From: Diphasiastrum complanatum
Taxonomy: Eukaryota > Streptophyta > Lycopodiopsida > Lycopodiales > Lycopodiaceae
NCBI GenBank assembly: GCA_029204225.1
Contig: CM055096.1
Span: forward strand, 60,240,957 to 60,304,956
Direction of reading: 5' to 3'
DNA length: 64,000 nucleotides
Shown here: positions 23,210-34,957 of the stretch, piece by piece
How the letters are laid out: each line of letters opens with the position of its first letter
How positions within the stretch are numbered: position 1 is the first letter of the stretch
The notes under the pieces: model-generated
Databases searched by the model: none
The model's input: the letters and a program-made list of their open reading frames with translations, nothing else
Told to the model about the DNA's origin: nothing
Position numbers and translations under genes: made by a program

Positions 23210-24485
23210 TCATCGAGCAATTCGTCCTGATAGATCTGGTTTATTTACAAGATACTTAAGAGCATAATGATCCACATGAAAAATAAATACATATCCCAGC
23301 AAATAATGTCGAAATTTTTTAACAGTGAAAATCATGTCAAGTGCTTCCCTTTCTATAGTCGAATAATTCTTCTTTGATGCACTGAGTTGTTGACTCGCAT
23401 AGTAGATGGGATGATCCTTCTTCTGGTTGTCCTTCTGACCTAGACAAACGCCAATAGCAAATGCAGAAACATCCACATAACTGTGAAATTAAATAGCCTA
23501 GTTGGGTGGTCTCATAATAGGAGCATTGATCAACCTTTGCTTAAGATCTTCGAATGCTTTCTGCTGTTCATCTGTCCACAAGTATTCCACTTGTTTCTTC
23601 AGTAGATGTGTAAGAGAGGCAGCACTAGAAGCATGATTTTGAATAAATCTCCTATAATAGCCAACATGTCCTAAGAAAGCTCTTAGTTCACGTAAATTGG
23701 TTGGTATCTGGAGATTCTTTATAAGCTCAACTTTATCTTTGTCGACTTCTATTCCTCTGTTAGATATTATGTGTCCGAGCAATATTCCTTCTTTCATACC
23801 AAAAAAACATTTCTCTGGATGAAGAGATAAACAAGTATCTCGACACCATTGCAATGTTAATTTCAGCTTCTGCAGGTGTGTCTTTATGTCATTGTATACA
23901 CATAAATCATCAATAAATATTTCGAGAAAAGTTCTCAGGAAGGCAGCAAAAATCAACATCATGATTCGCTGAAAAGTCGCTGGAGCGTTACAAAGACCAA
24001 AGGGCATTTTGTTATAGGCATAAGTGCCCCAATATGTAGTGAATGTGGTCTTTGAACGATCCTCCTTTCGCACTCCAACCTGATTATATCCAGAAAAGCT
24101 GTCACATAAACTGTAACGCTCTTGACTAGCAACCTGATCTAGGATGGAATCAGTGAAAGGCAGAGGATGATGGTCCTTTCTTGTGGCAGCATTGAGTTTG
24201 CAAAAATCTTGGCATATTCGTATTTTGCCAGTCTTCTTCTTTGGGACGACAACAATGGGTGAAACCCATTCACTACTTAAGAAGGAATAGATTATACCTG
24301 TCTTAAGGTGCTTGTTAAGTTCGTCCTTGACTATGAGAGAGTACTTAGAATTGAGACGATATGTCTCTGTCGAATAGGTATAGCATCTTCCTTAAGATCA
24401 ATTCGGTGCTCTCCGAATTCTGCAGGTATACCCTTCAAATCGTCGAGCGACTAGGCAAAAACGTCTTGATACTCCTTCAATAGTT
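23210..24485 (-). pseudogene. Ty3/gypsy reverse transcriptase and RNase H
   Basis: Upstream, from 24485, a broken stretch reads LLKEYQDVFA, stop, SLDDLKGIPAEFGEHRIDL, the start of a Ty3 RT. The open frame 24073-23498 (191 aa) then has the template-primer region YNKMPFGLCNAPATFQRIM, the catalytic site FIDDL in place of the usual YxDD, and the thumb GHIISNRGIEVDKDKVELI and LRAFLGHVGYYRRFI. The frame 23476-23210 is RNase H (MDVSAFAIGVCLGQKD to HVDHYALKYL). Several stops and shifts show decay. The element is truncated at about 24490, where unrelated T-rich sequence begins. Confidence 0.85.
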
Positions 24486-24489
24486 CACC

Positions 24490-25213
24490 TTTTTTACTTT
24501 GCCTAATTTAGTGAAGTTTTGTTACTTTTAGCTATCTTCTTGATTTTTGACTAGTTTTCTTGATTTCTTATATTTCCATTGTAATTTGATGTTTATGAAT
24601 GAAATAGAAGTTTTAATGCTAAATTTGTCACATGAAAATTTTGGTATAAGAATATTAGATCTTTTTCCCATCAGATTTGGTGGTTTTTGTTAAGTTTGGT
24701 AGAGTTGCTTGTCCTAGTTTTCTTGTTTTTTCCAATTTCCAGCAGGTTTTGATTCAATTTTTGACCATATAATCTTCATTCTTTGTGTGATTTCTTATTT
24801 TAGATCAGTAGATCTTTTGTTTATCTTCTTGGAGGTACTAAGATTTTTTGATTTGGAGTTGTAATGACCAAGTTATGGCCATTTAAGTGTTTTCATTCCA
24901 ATTTTAGCTAGTTCAATTTTTTGTAGTCAATTTTTTTTCATTTTTGGCTGTACTTTTGGGCAAATTTTATGATTGTATTTTTAAAGGATTGTAGATCTAA
25001 CTCTTAGCTTGAATCTGAGCCAATTTGTAGTCAATCTGGTTGAAAATTGAGGGAGATATGGCAATTCTTGTGAAGGAGGTCTAAAACTAGTTTTGGCAGA
25101 AACTTGGGAGGAAGCACTTCATCTTTTCATTTCTGAAATTTTGTTTCTTTGTTAATTTATTCTCAATTTCTTCATTTGAAGTCTTTTGCCAGATTCACTT
25201 AAAAAAAAAAAAC
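24490..25213 (+). other. T-rich non-coding segment ending in A12
   Basis: No gene seen. The plus strand is T-rich, lacks open frames and ends in a run of 12 A residues at about 25201-25212. It interrupts the minus-strand gypsy element on its left. The A-run could mark a retroposed insertion, but no duplicated target site was recognised. Confidence 0.4.
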
Positions 25214-25267
25214 CTAACCCTACCCTCGCTCACCTTAATCATGCCTTTGCACAGCCCTATAACAGCC

Positions 25268-25434
25268 CTAATCCTATCCGATTTTCTTACAACATCAGTT
25301 CCTTCCTCAACAGCAGCCTTGGGCGCATTTAGTTTTCAATTCAGCTCCTACCTGTATGATGGCAACTCCACCTGATAGCTTGGCGATTCTCTCATTCTTC
25401 TTTTTCTCATAATCTTGCTCAGCAGAGATTATGT
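25268..25434 (-). pseudogene. Chaperonin-60 beta-type fragment (processed or captured)
   Basis: Minus-strand translation gives [19 protein letters not shown] then VAIIQVGAE, closely matching plastid chaperonin-60 beta, in which this segment is highly conserved. After a frame change it continues with [10 protein letters not shown], the next conserved Cpn60 segment. About 15 residues between the two are missing and the frame is broken. The intact protein would be an ATP-driven folding chaperone of about 600 residues; only about 45 are left. No introns or flanking Cpn60 exons are visible, so it is a pseudogene piece. Confidence 0.75.
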
Positions 25435-26400
25435 ACATCTGGCAGCGAAGTGATTTTAATCAAGCAATAGGTGTCTTCTACATTGACAGGAACCTCCCGA
25501 AACAAATTAGAAAGAAGTTTGTATTGACGAAGATAGAATAATCTCTGCTACGATCACTTCACAATTTTTATACTGTTCCAAAGCAATCTGCACCCAACTT
25601 CTCATTGAACTTTTTTGTTGCTACTGACAATTGCATATAAGTGAATCTAATTGACTAACACGGAAGGCCTTCTCAATCTCCAATACCACCAAGAGATCAA
25701 GACCAAAAGCATTACTGCAACTGTCAAACCCGATTAACTATATTTCTGTCCAGAAAATTATACTTCATTTTGCCAATAGTCATCGAAATAGTAAGCCGAT
25801 TTGCAAGGCTGCATTCGAGTTCCTTCTGATTGATTACTTCTTGTGCGCAGGTTCTGCAGTAGAGGTTATCCTAACATAACATCCAAGGAATTTAATTCGC
25901 GCTTGGTGCTACAACGAGGAAAGTAAACTCGCTATTGATAAGTTAAGATCTGAGAGAGTCTTAGAGAGTGCATTTGAGCCATGATATATGATTCCTCAAC
26001 GTAGTCTAAATATGCAGCATTCCCTCTCTCAGTTTTGCTTGGATCATTGGCTTCGCTGCATGTCATTAAGCATTGAGAGACGATATGATTGCTTTTGAAA
26101 GCAAACAAACCAGCTATTTTCTTATGCAACAATGCTCTCAATTGGGGTGTTTCTTTGTTGTGATGAGTTACTGGCTATTTTTGAAAGCAAACAAACCAGC
26201 TATTCCCAATGGTTCCTACTATTTTCTCACCAACATGTTTCATGGAACCCAAATCTCATTAAATCCAATTTGTTATTTTTCTAAGCCCCTTTTTTCTAAG
26301 TCCATAGGTTTTTATTTTCTAACCTCCCTATCTTCCCCGTTTCAAGAACAACGTTCCCTCTAGTCCAAGGGCAAACTTCCATGCCAAAGGCAAATATCGA
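25435..26400. other. Non-coding, with a short 26-bp repeat
   Basis: No gene supported. The word 'gaaagcaaacaaaccagcta' occurs twice, near 26096 and 26173, with similar flanks, suggesting a small local duplication. The segment to 25930 has short minus-strand frames that I could not assign. Confidence 0.4.
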
Positions 26401-27120
26401 TCGAGATGTTTTGAGCAAACAAGATTATGAATCTTCTAATGAAGCTAGTGATTTCAAGGAAGAAAGCAAAATTCTTTAATATTGATCTACCTTCCATGGA
26501 GACAAATCAATATCAGCAAAGCACCAATGGACAAGTGGATGAAGACCAATTTGAAAATCCAGATCAAGTCTTGTTTGATAGTTGTAATGATCAAGTCAAA
26601 GGTCAAAATAAAGAGGTATATTATGAGCTTCTACAATTGTAGCTAACAAATCATGGAGTATAATCCGATTGTCGAGAATTACATTCTACTCCACAAATTA
26701 GTGGTTATGACCCATATTATTGACAATGATCTATTTGGATTAATTTCTGAATATGGATCAACTAAGTGGTATAACACTGATACAAAATTCAAATACCAAT
26801 ACAACAACGAGCTTTTCGATGATGAAATTGGTACTAACATTGCTTCCATGAAGTCAATAATAATATATACATCCTAAGATCTGAAGCAAATTCATATTGG
26901 GCTACCAACAAATGAGTCTAATGTGATATCAACGGAAGGATTCGGTGCAAAATCATCCAATATTTTTGCATTAGAGGATGTTATCAATCCTATCAACAAG
27001 GAAAACAGGTTGACATGGGTTATTGGAGCTAGCATGAGCTTCTCTGATGAAAACGGACAGTGTGCTCTCGTTATTCCACCAATCGACGTGCCGTCAACTC
27101 CAGCAGCAAGCAAGCAGTAG
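26401..27120 (+). CDS. Series of short unrecognised plus-strand frames
   Basis: Adjacent frames at 26427-26642, 26653-26877 and 26923-27120 on the plus strand have coding-like composition (for example NPDQVLFDSCNDQVKGQ, DDLFGLISEYG-like and ENRLTWVIGASMSFS), and a long coding relic broken by stops seems possible. I recognise no domain. They could be the gag or linker region of an unassigned retrotransposon. Confidence that this is a gene is low. Confidence 0.2.
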
Positions 27121-28526
27121 GGTACAAGGAGGAGTAATTTGCCACTGAAATCTTAAAGAGAGGCGAAAGAAAGGCCAAAAAGTCTAAGAGAAAAAATCAT
27201 CATTCTCTCTTTATAGAAGACATTTTTTTGGAGATGTGAACCCACAGTCCTTGGTGCCGTAGTAGTACTCGGATGCAAGCCGGAGGTCGTGGATAGAGCC
27301 GTACAACAAAGAGTGCATTGGATCGATTTGTGGCAAGTCTCTTCTATAGCTAAAATCCCTCAAGCAAGCGAAGGAGAGAGAAATAGGGCATGCGAGAGAC
27401 CTTGTGGCCCCAGTGCAACTGAAACCATAGCGTATAGAGGTGCATAGCGCGCTGAGAGACAAGCGCTTAATGTGTGAATAAATCTGTGGCCATCAGATCG
27501 CGTTTTGGTTTAACTACGGTGGAGCTCAAGAGTGTTATCAACCTTTGGATCACGGTCTATCATTGGATAGAGAACGATAAAAGAGCTTGAAGAATTGAAA
27601 GGGTCCGAAAGGTGGATTGCCATACAACTTTTCTAATAGTCTTCAAGTTCAAAGTGTGAAAGGGACTCGACAAATGAAATTCATTTTGAAGGGAACTTAA
27701 CTTCAGTCTGAAGTTTTAAAAATTGCTTTGCGAAGGAATTTTTGCCCATAATTTGGGCCGTACTTATCAGATTTGACCTAAACGAAGGGCACCTGGACTG
27801 TATCTGCAAGTATGGTACTATAAAACAAAATGATTACCACAAAGAAATCGCTCATTGAATGCCATAATTCATTTGTCCCTTTCAAGGAGCGAATTGTTGG
27901 TAGTGTGCGGCATTTTTGTGGTTTGAAGTGAAATTGGCTTTCAACTTGCCACCTAAGCAAGGGAGGCATGGTAAGAAAACAATAGCAAACTAGGATTAAA
28001 TTGAAGTGTGGTATCCATTCTTGGGTGCGTTATAATCTGCTACACATTATGCTTTCAACGCAAAAATAACAAAATTTTTTTTGCATAATTTTTCTCCTTA
28101 TTTTTTACATTCTATTTTTCCTAGAGTGCCAGAATTTTTCAACAAAACAAAATAGCTTTTCTTTTTCAATTTTTGATTCTAGAAATGAGAAAGCTACTGC
28201 ACGCTCGAACCAATGACAAGGTTAACCATTGGCAAGCTCTTATATCATGCAAAAAATTAGATCATGCACGCCATTCATTCCATAAGAGTGATGAGAGATA
28301 AAACATTCTCATAGCTTATATTTCACAAGAGAGCACTACAATAAAGATATGTGAGAGAGAGGGAGGAGGTAATAGCTCCTCACAAATATCCAGCTAGGTC
28401 CCTTTCACAAAGCGAGGGTTTATCATTGACATTCATTGCATATGACACTTGAGGCTTATTTTCCTAATATAATGACATTAAGGCACACAAGCCCATAACA
28501 AGTAGTATATTAAATTTGGATATTTA
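27121..28526. other. Non-coding region, nothing recognised
   Basis: Short frames on both strands lack domain signals. No LTR termini, tRNA or splice-site patterns were convincing here. Confidence 0.5.
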
Positions 28527-28555
28527 GGGGGGCGCGGGGGGGGGGGGGGGGGGGG
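28527..28555 (+). repeat. G-rich tract (G6, CGC, then about G20)
   Basis: A run of six G, then CGC, then about 20 consecutive G. Such a run could form quadruplex structure and is prone to sequencing and assembly error. Confidence 0.9.
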
Positions 28556-28666
28556 AGAATGCCCTCCTAGGGCGGATGCCCTTCCTTGGGTGGAACGTTC
28601 GAGGGGGCATCCTTCCTTGGCGTGAAATCCGTTTTAACATTTTTTTTTTCTTTTGTTGTAAATTTG

Positions 28667-28755
28667 TTTTACACGCACCTTCCGGGCGAAATGCGTGTAA
28701 AAAAGGTAAATTTTTTTACGTGCACCTTCTGACATCCTGAAGGTGCATGTAAAAA
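28667..28755. repeat. Two adjacent hairpins with related arms
   Basis: The first pairs TTTTACACGCA (28667-28677) with TGCGTGTAAAA (28692-28702). The second pairs TTTTTACGTGCACCTTC (28713-28729) with GAAGGTGCATGTAAAAA (28739-28755), one mismatch. The arms resemble each other, so the unit may have arisen by duplication. Confidence 0.85.
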
Positions 28756-28932
28756 TATTTGCCACAAAAAGTTTTGCCCCACAAATTTGGTTTTGTGAGG
28801 CTCCACCATTTTCTTCATTAAAATGCTTTTCAAAAGTGGTTTAGAACTCATAGAATGTGCATAAAGAATTTGGCACAACATATTGGGCCGTAAACATATT
28901 TTTAACTAACAATCTTCTATGCTTGAAAGAAG

Positions 28933-29044
28933 TCTTTTTAGTGATCTTTACACCTAGTTCAATAGGCGTTCAATTATGACTTGGCCTAATGACCTTGCTA
29001 AAATTGTAAGGTCACTTTATCGAGTGTAAAGGTCACTAAAAAGA
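28933..29044. mobile_element. 112-bp MITE-like inverted-repeat element
   Basis: Arms of 21 bp, TCTTTTTAGTGATCTTTACAC and its complement at 29024-29044, match at 20 of 21 positions. The short length, non-coding interior and strong terminal inverted repeats fit a miniature inverted-repeat transposon. I could not establish a target duplication. Confidence 0.5.
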
Positions 29045-29275
29045 GCATTTCCCCAATACGTAATGGATACTTTGTGCCTATTCGCTCACATTTTGAACAA
29101 ATTAAAATACAAAATAGGCATCTGTTTTTTTAAAGAAAAAATTGCTGCCCATTCCAACCTGCGCATCAGGCGCCAGGTTGTCACGTGGCAACGTCAGAGT
29201 GGTTGGAAAAAGTTAAACTGATGAATATGCTTCATAACGAGCATGTTGAAATTTTCAAAGTATCTAGAAAGCGCC

Positions 29276-29516
29276 GGGCACAGGCCATTCTGCCTGGTAA
29301 TGATTTCCAGAAATTTTTTAGGCGCCAATTCTATACTACATAAAAAATAGTAACCTAAACAAAGAGATCGAGACATCAGAGCCAATTTGCCATTTTTTAC
29401 GGGCCTCGTCTAAAAAAGTTCTAGAAATCCTTACTGGGCAGAATGGCCTGTGCCCGCCCCATTCCATAGTACATAAAAAATAGTAACCTAAACAAAGCGA
29501 TCGAGACATCGGAGCC
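29276..29516. repeat. Mosaic of inverted and direct repeats
   Basis: An inverted pair of about 45 bp (29276-29320 and 29411-29455), each with GGGCACAGGCCATTCTGCC on one strand, alternates with a direct pair of about 52 bp (29332-29383 and 29466-29516) containing 'aaaaaatagtaacctaaac'. The same unit therefore occurs twice, once partly flipped. Confidence 0.85.
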
Positions 29517-29639
29517 GTTCGGCCTCGATCCGCCATATCTTACTCGACACTTAATTCAAATAGTTAAAAAGTTGCAAGAACATAAACTTCATCCAAAAAA
29601 CTCCGAGACAAAAAAAAAATGGCTCCTCGTTTTGAGATA

Positions 29640-30010
29640 TGCAGAGAATTCTCCAGTTCGTACGGACATATCCCTCCAGTTCGTACGGATGTACTCCTCA
29701 AGTTCCTTGTACCTTACGGTGAACAATACATAAGGTGGAATCACGAAAAGGTTTAGGGGTTCTCGCTAGCGGCAGCAGCAGCAAGTGCATTTGGTAAATC
29801 TCTCTATTCAGATCACCAAAAGCTACCGCTGATTGCCTTTGCGCGTCTTCTCTGCAGCCAAATTCAAATCAGTAGCAGCAGGATCAGGATTCCTGGGGTT
29901 GGCGATGGCTGGGTGAGGCGCTGATCATAAGAAACGAGGCGTTATTGGTGGAGCTTGAGGGGAAAAAGAAGAAGGCTGCTTATATTTTAAGTTTTAGAGG
30001 TAGGTGATAT
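29640..30010 (+). promoter_or_regulatory. Possible promoter and untranslated first exon of IPO9
   Basis: The stretch is richer in GC and CpG than its surroundings, with CAG repeats, two copies of CTCCAGTTCGTACGGA, and plausible 5' splice sites (for example CATTTG then GTAAATC near 29794, or TTAGAG then GTAGGTG near 30000). The first coding exon of IPO9 at 37401 is preceded by a splice acceptor, so an upstream non-coding exon must exist. That this is it is only inference. Confidence 0.2.
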
Positions 30011-31739
30011 GTAAGCCCACATTGCCAGTAACACGGGTCCAGAGATGAATGTGAATAGGAATGTCGAAATCAGGTAGATTCACCTGTTTGTATGTATGTA
30101 CCTTATTACTGAATGGATTTCGATAACTGGGCATGGTTTGAAGCTTCTAGGAGTAGGATAGTGCATGGAAATGGCGTGCGCTTTACTGTATTTTGTCCAC
30201 ATTTTCGTTGGCATTCTGGTTTGCCCAGTGCCTTGCTTCTCATTGAGCTCTCACATCAATTCTTGTTGATCCATTATAAGGCGAAATGACATTCCACGAT
30301 AATGTTTGTACCTTATCCGACAACGCATGTTTTCTAGAAAGCTATACTCGCCGTTTGAAGGTGATTTTCAAGTTCTCCAATGCAGCAATTACTGAGTAAT
30401 TTCTCTTTGCACGTCCCACTGGTTTTAGCGGGTTTTTTGACTTAGTAGGTATTGGAATTTACAGAAACAGAAGGGCTTCGACGGAGTAAATTATGAACCC
30501 TCTTGGTACCAACATTGCGACGGTTTTTATGTCATGGAGTATACTAGTAAAAAAACTCACCACTATCTTGCTTAAAACTTTCACTCATATTTTGAGGGCA
30601 GTAAATTTTCTACATGCCAAATAGAGAGAGGTTACATTTTGTTGAAAAGAGCTAGCACCCGTTTAGGCAAGAAATTGCGTAAGAAAGAGATGTCTCAAGT
30701 CGATCTTCCTTCTTCTACATCCTTATATGACTCTAATGGAGATCTCTTCTCAAAAAAATGGCTATTCATCACTCTCTCTTAAGATATAAAGCAACTAAAT
30801 CACCTAGACAGCTAAGGGGCTGGTCAATAGCACGCTTGGCAAGTGAATGAGAGTGAAAATACAGAGCCAGATTCAAGGCCAGTTTTTCTGATTTCCTCAA
30901 AGTCTTTGAGAACAGACATCCGATGGCCAGACTCCAGAGAAAGATCTTTGCTTAGCTCGATTGTGGCTACTCAGACGAGATTAGGATATCTGTTGATTGT
31001 TTGGAGCTGGGCATATCACCCAGTGGCACTGATGTTGCAAGGGTACCTCCATGGCTCATCTTGAAACATGTTCCGCAAAGCTGACGCTTGGGCTTGTTTG
31101 TTCGATCTGCACACACATTTAAACGTTGATTTTCATTTTTTGACCTTGCACACTCTTGCACTTATTCTTGCTCTTGGCGGGATTCGGATGCAAAGCTCCA
31201 AAGTATGTTTTGTGGACACGTTTCTAGTATGCATGTATGTGGAAGTGAGTCTCCTCCTCGTTTGTAGAAATAAGTTAATTCATCTCAGATCCAATTTGTG
31301 AAGACTCGACCAATTGCAATTGGAACTGGAAACTCTTTTAAGCTTGGAGGTAGACCTTTACTGTCACGAGAGAATGGTAGTGTAAGGGTGATGGATCTCG
31401 TGTCTAACCAAGAGATGGACACATGTTGCGGGACAAGGATCAGTGCAGATTTATGGCTAATAGTAGTGTTAGGGGGACAATTTGCATGTGAATTAAGGTC
31501 AAGAGTATGTATGCATTTGCTCTCCAATGAGTCTATGCAACATACTCTCCAATGAGTCTATGCAACACATATAGTTGAAGCGATCCCCTCACTTTTGCGA
31601 GGGACATATGCGTTGGCATTTTCTTCTATAGTAATGGTGGAATTATTATCGGTCTTTCATAAAGTTCAACACGTTTTGTAGGAGTGTGCAGATTGCTATC
31701 AACTTGACACCTATCGTTGAAAAGGAAAAACTATTGATT
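30011..31739. other. Non-coding region with a 26-bp tandem duplication
   Basis: No recognised gene. Short plus-strand frames at 30843-31301 have no domain signal. A tandem copy of about 26 bp built on 'ctctccaatgagtctatgca' lies near 31518-31568. Confidence 0.4.
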
Positions 31740-32175
31740 TGTTGGGTGTATATCTCCTATGATTAAATTGAGTCTGATTTAGCCAGACGGCTTGACATGT
31801 GCACTTTCTAGAATTTTCTAGAATGGACGACTACTTATAAATAGGGAAGTGGGAAAGGAGGATAAGAGGGAGCCAGAAGAAGACAAAAAGGATTAGGAGA
31901 ACAGAGTCAAAGAGATTGAGAGAAGAAGAAAAGCAAGATGGTAGAAGAAGAAAATTTACTATTGGCTTTGGGTATCAAAACTTCAAGAATCTTTCATTGT
32001 AATAAAACCAATCTCTACTGTATTGGTAGCAAGCTAGTAAATGCTAACGATTTCTAGACCGAGCTTCTTGTATTGAAAGATATAACCTTGGTCCAAGCTG
32101 ATTTAGGCAACACAATATAGCCACTTAGGAGGATCTCTTTGTGGAACCCGTTACAGTACGGTGTGGTCCCCAACA
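31740..32175 (+). mobile_element. Copia-type LTR with TATA box
   Basis: It starts TGTTGGGTGTATATC and ends CCCCAACA, with a clear TATA motif (CTTATAAATAGGG at about 31830) and a purine-rich transcribed leader. A gag frame follows within 100 bases, which makes it a 5' LTR. Length is 436 bp. Confidence 0.6.
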
Positions 32176-32263
32176 CATCATTGTGTAGCCAAAGGTCTTT
32201 AGAATTGTCATTGATGATCTAAGTCACTGATAGTTACTCCTATCACCTAAACTAATCTTCCAC

Positions 32264-32900
32264 ATGAATTCCCAAGGGAAAGCCAGTCCTATCATGGACA
32301 AACTTGATGGAGCTAATTACCATTTGTGGAAATTTAATATGAGAACCGTGCTAATGGCTAAGGAGTTGTATGACGTTGTTACAGGTGCAGAGGGAATAGC
32401 TGAAGCTGACAACGCAGCAATCTCCAGATGGAAGCTGAAGGATGGCAAAGCATTTGCGCTAATCATCCTCAACATTTCGGATACTCAGAAGAGTCTAACA
32501 AAACAAATGTCTTCAATGATGACAGTATGAAGATACAACATACAACAAACAAATCGAAGAGAAGTTTAGTGTGGGCATGACAAAGGTTGGACAGACTCCT
32601 AGGATTGATGCTAAAAGGCTATTGATTCTTGGATGGATGTGTAATGAGGCCAAGGTCAAAGTGGTTTTTACTCTTCAAGGAGAGGTGTCAAGTTTACTGA
32701 TGTTCAATCGAGGTTACATCTAGGGCTCAACAAGCTTACCACACACTATGCTGAAAGAGGGAAGTTTGGGGCTCAGAGAGCTCACTACCCATTGTGCCAA
32801 AGAAAGATAAATTTAAAATTTAGGAAGCTCAACAAGAAGGTGAGTGGGAAATGAAAGATTAGTTGTTCAAGGAGCTCACATAGGTAAATGGGTGACAAAG
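32264..32900 (+). pseudogene. Copia gag fragment
   Basis: The frame 32264-32530 encodes 88 residues with KLDGANYHLWKFNMRTVLMA and KELYDVVTGAEG, the N-terminal gag segment of Copia elements. After a frame break, gag-like sequence continues to about 32600 and then fades. Protease, integrase and RT are absent. The fragment follows the LTR at 31740. Confidence 0.7.
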
Positions 32901-34957
32901 GCATATTTGGAAAGGCCAGTACCCTTTGTTGCTCACAGTAGTGTATATACAAGTTTTACGTAAAGTATTTCTCTCTACACTTTTCCATTGCCAAAGCAGC
33001 TCTAATTTTTCAATTTAATAAAAGAGACGATGATTTAAGCTTTGACCCACTAAGTTAAGGCTTTGCATTTCAATAATAAGTTTTGTGAATTGAGTATGTG
33101 CCTAAGCTAATCAGATACTTGCCTGGATGAGGATAACTTTCTCAAAGGTGGGGAGGATGCGGTAATGCTGGCTTGGGAGCATCAAGAATTCTCCCAAAAG
33201 ACTCATTGAGGTGGCACTCCCAGTCCCTGAGCAAGTCTAGACATAGCTAAGCCTTCGACTTGTGGACGAGCCAATCACTTAGTTGTTGTTGTCAAGCTAG
33301 CTTTGGAGCTTAAGTCTTGACCTAGACAACTATTGGAGCTTATTGTCAAGGAGCCAGATTGAAATCATGTTGGTTTTTCCTTGTTGGCAGACTAGCTTGC
33401 AATACCAAATCAGCACAATGTTTTTGGATAGAGTGGACACGTTAACATTGAGTATAATTGTGGGGGGAGATAGGGACTTAACAACTTTGCAACTTTGCAA
33501 CTAGACATGCTTTAGGACTTCAATGCTAAGTTTAGGTCCTCTTACTAGGATCGGCTAGGCTCTATGCCTAGCACATGTTCATGGATCTAGAGACCAACTA
33601 GCGTCGATTTGAATGTATCTTCTCAATTTGATAAAGAGAGATGTGTGTTGGTGTTGATTACAATTATTGATTTCACCTCTGTGCCAGGTCAAAGTGGAAG
33701 AACAGTTCGTGGGTTGGCATGTTGGCTTGGGTGGGTATAGAAAAGACTCATGATGTGTTGGTTTGGTTTGAGAGCTTGCTTAGAGTGTTCGTAGTTAGCT
33801 TTGTGAGCTCGTGTTGGATTGGTGTGAGGGTGATCTTTGCTGCATTCGCGTTAGACGTCGAAGTCAGATTAGCCTCTTGGGAATGGTTGCCATTGGAGCC
33901 AGTGTTGGTTGGGATGTTGGCCATGGTGAATGATTGTTTGGTTTGTGAGGCAAATAGTTGAAAGCAAAAAGCCTCCCATGCTATGTTGCACGTTCCGTTC
34001 TGGAATGCTATCCGGAACACGATCTAGAACTTGATCCGGGAAATCCAATTAGGGTTTTCTAGAATGCAATTTTTATTTTTTTTGGGTGCCAATATGGGTA
34101 TCAGATTAAAGGTGTTTTCAAGAGCAATTCACTTATCTAGTTTGTCGGAGTTCCAGGAGGAGTGCGGTCCAATTTTGGGCCATTAAGTGATTCTTTATCT
34201 AACATCTCTATTTATGTATTATGTGAAATGAAATCACATGGAACCTTATTGAGTGATAGCAAACCGACAACAATTATGAAGCATAAGCACCCATCTCAGA
34301 TCTTGTAACAAAAAACGTGAGTCAACTCAACGTGCTCAACAAAATATGAGTACATTATACAGTGCCAACGTCTATGCAGTGTGATTTTTGCCTCTTTCCA
34401 GTTTATCAATACGTTGTTCTTCTGATGCATTCAATGATGATTTCCGAGTTCATTTAATACTAACTAAACTACAAAAGAAAAAAATTCGGCCACTAGGCTT
34501 TTTCCCCCCCAGTTTTGTTTTTGCAATCCGGGTCGTGGATCGTTGACGTTCCGGAACATTTTTGCAGCGGATCGTGATCTGCTGCAACATTGCTCCCATC
34601 TCCCTTGAGGCACCCATACAACAACAAGCTACATGTGAGGAAATTAAGAACATTTTCTCCAACAAGCGAACCTACTTGGGAATAAGAAAATTTCTTTTGG
34701 GAACCTCTCATTTATTATCTCTCTATCCTCAAGGACAAGGATGCTCGAAGTGGGAGACTCTTACACTCGAGCTTATTTTTGTCCTTCGACATTAAGCATT
34801 TTGGTGATAACATACATACTCTTTTTTTATGGCATTAGTTTGATACACCGTTGCTGGTGGCATCCTCATTACCTTAGGTACTTTTTGATCTTTTGGATGC
34901 TATTATAGAACCTTCTTTTTTTGACATTTATGGGATGTTAATTAGCATATTGATCTT
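32901..34957. other. Non-coding region, nothing recognised
   Basis: Frames at 33719-34020 on both strands and at 34450-34795 lack known motifs. An imperfect palindrome, GCAGCGGATC-gt-GATCTGCTGC, is present at about 34566. The region probably holds old transposon sequence. Confidence 0.4.

Noticed and set aside
25205-25225. Telomere-like CCTAACCCTA words
   Set aside because: There is only one partial copy, not an array of the plant telomere unit.
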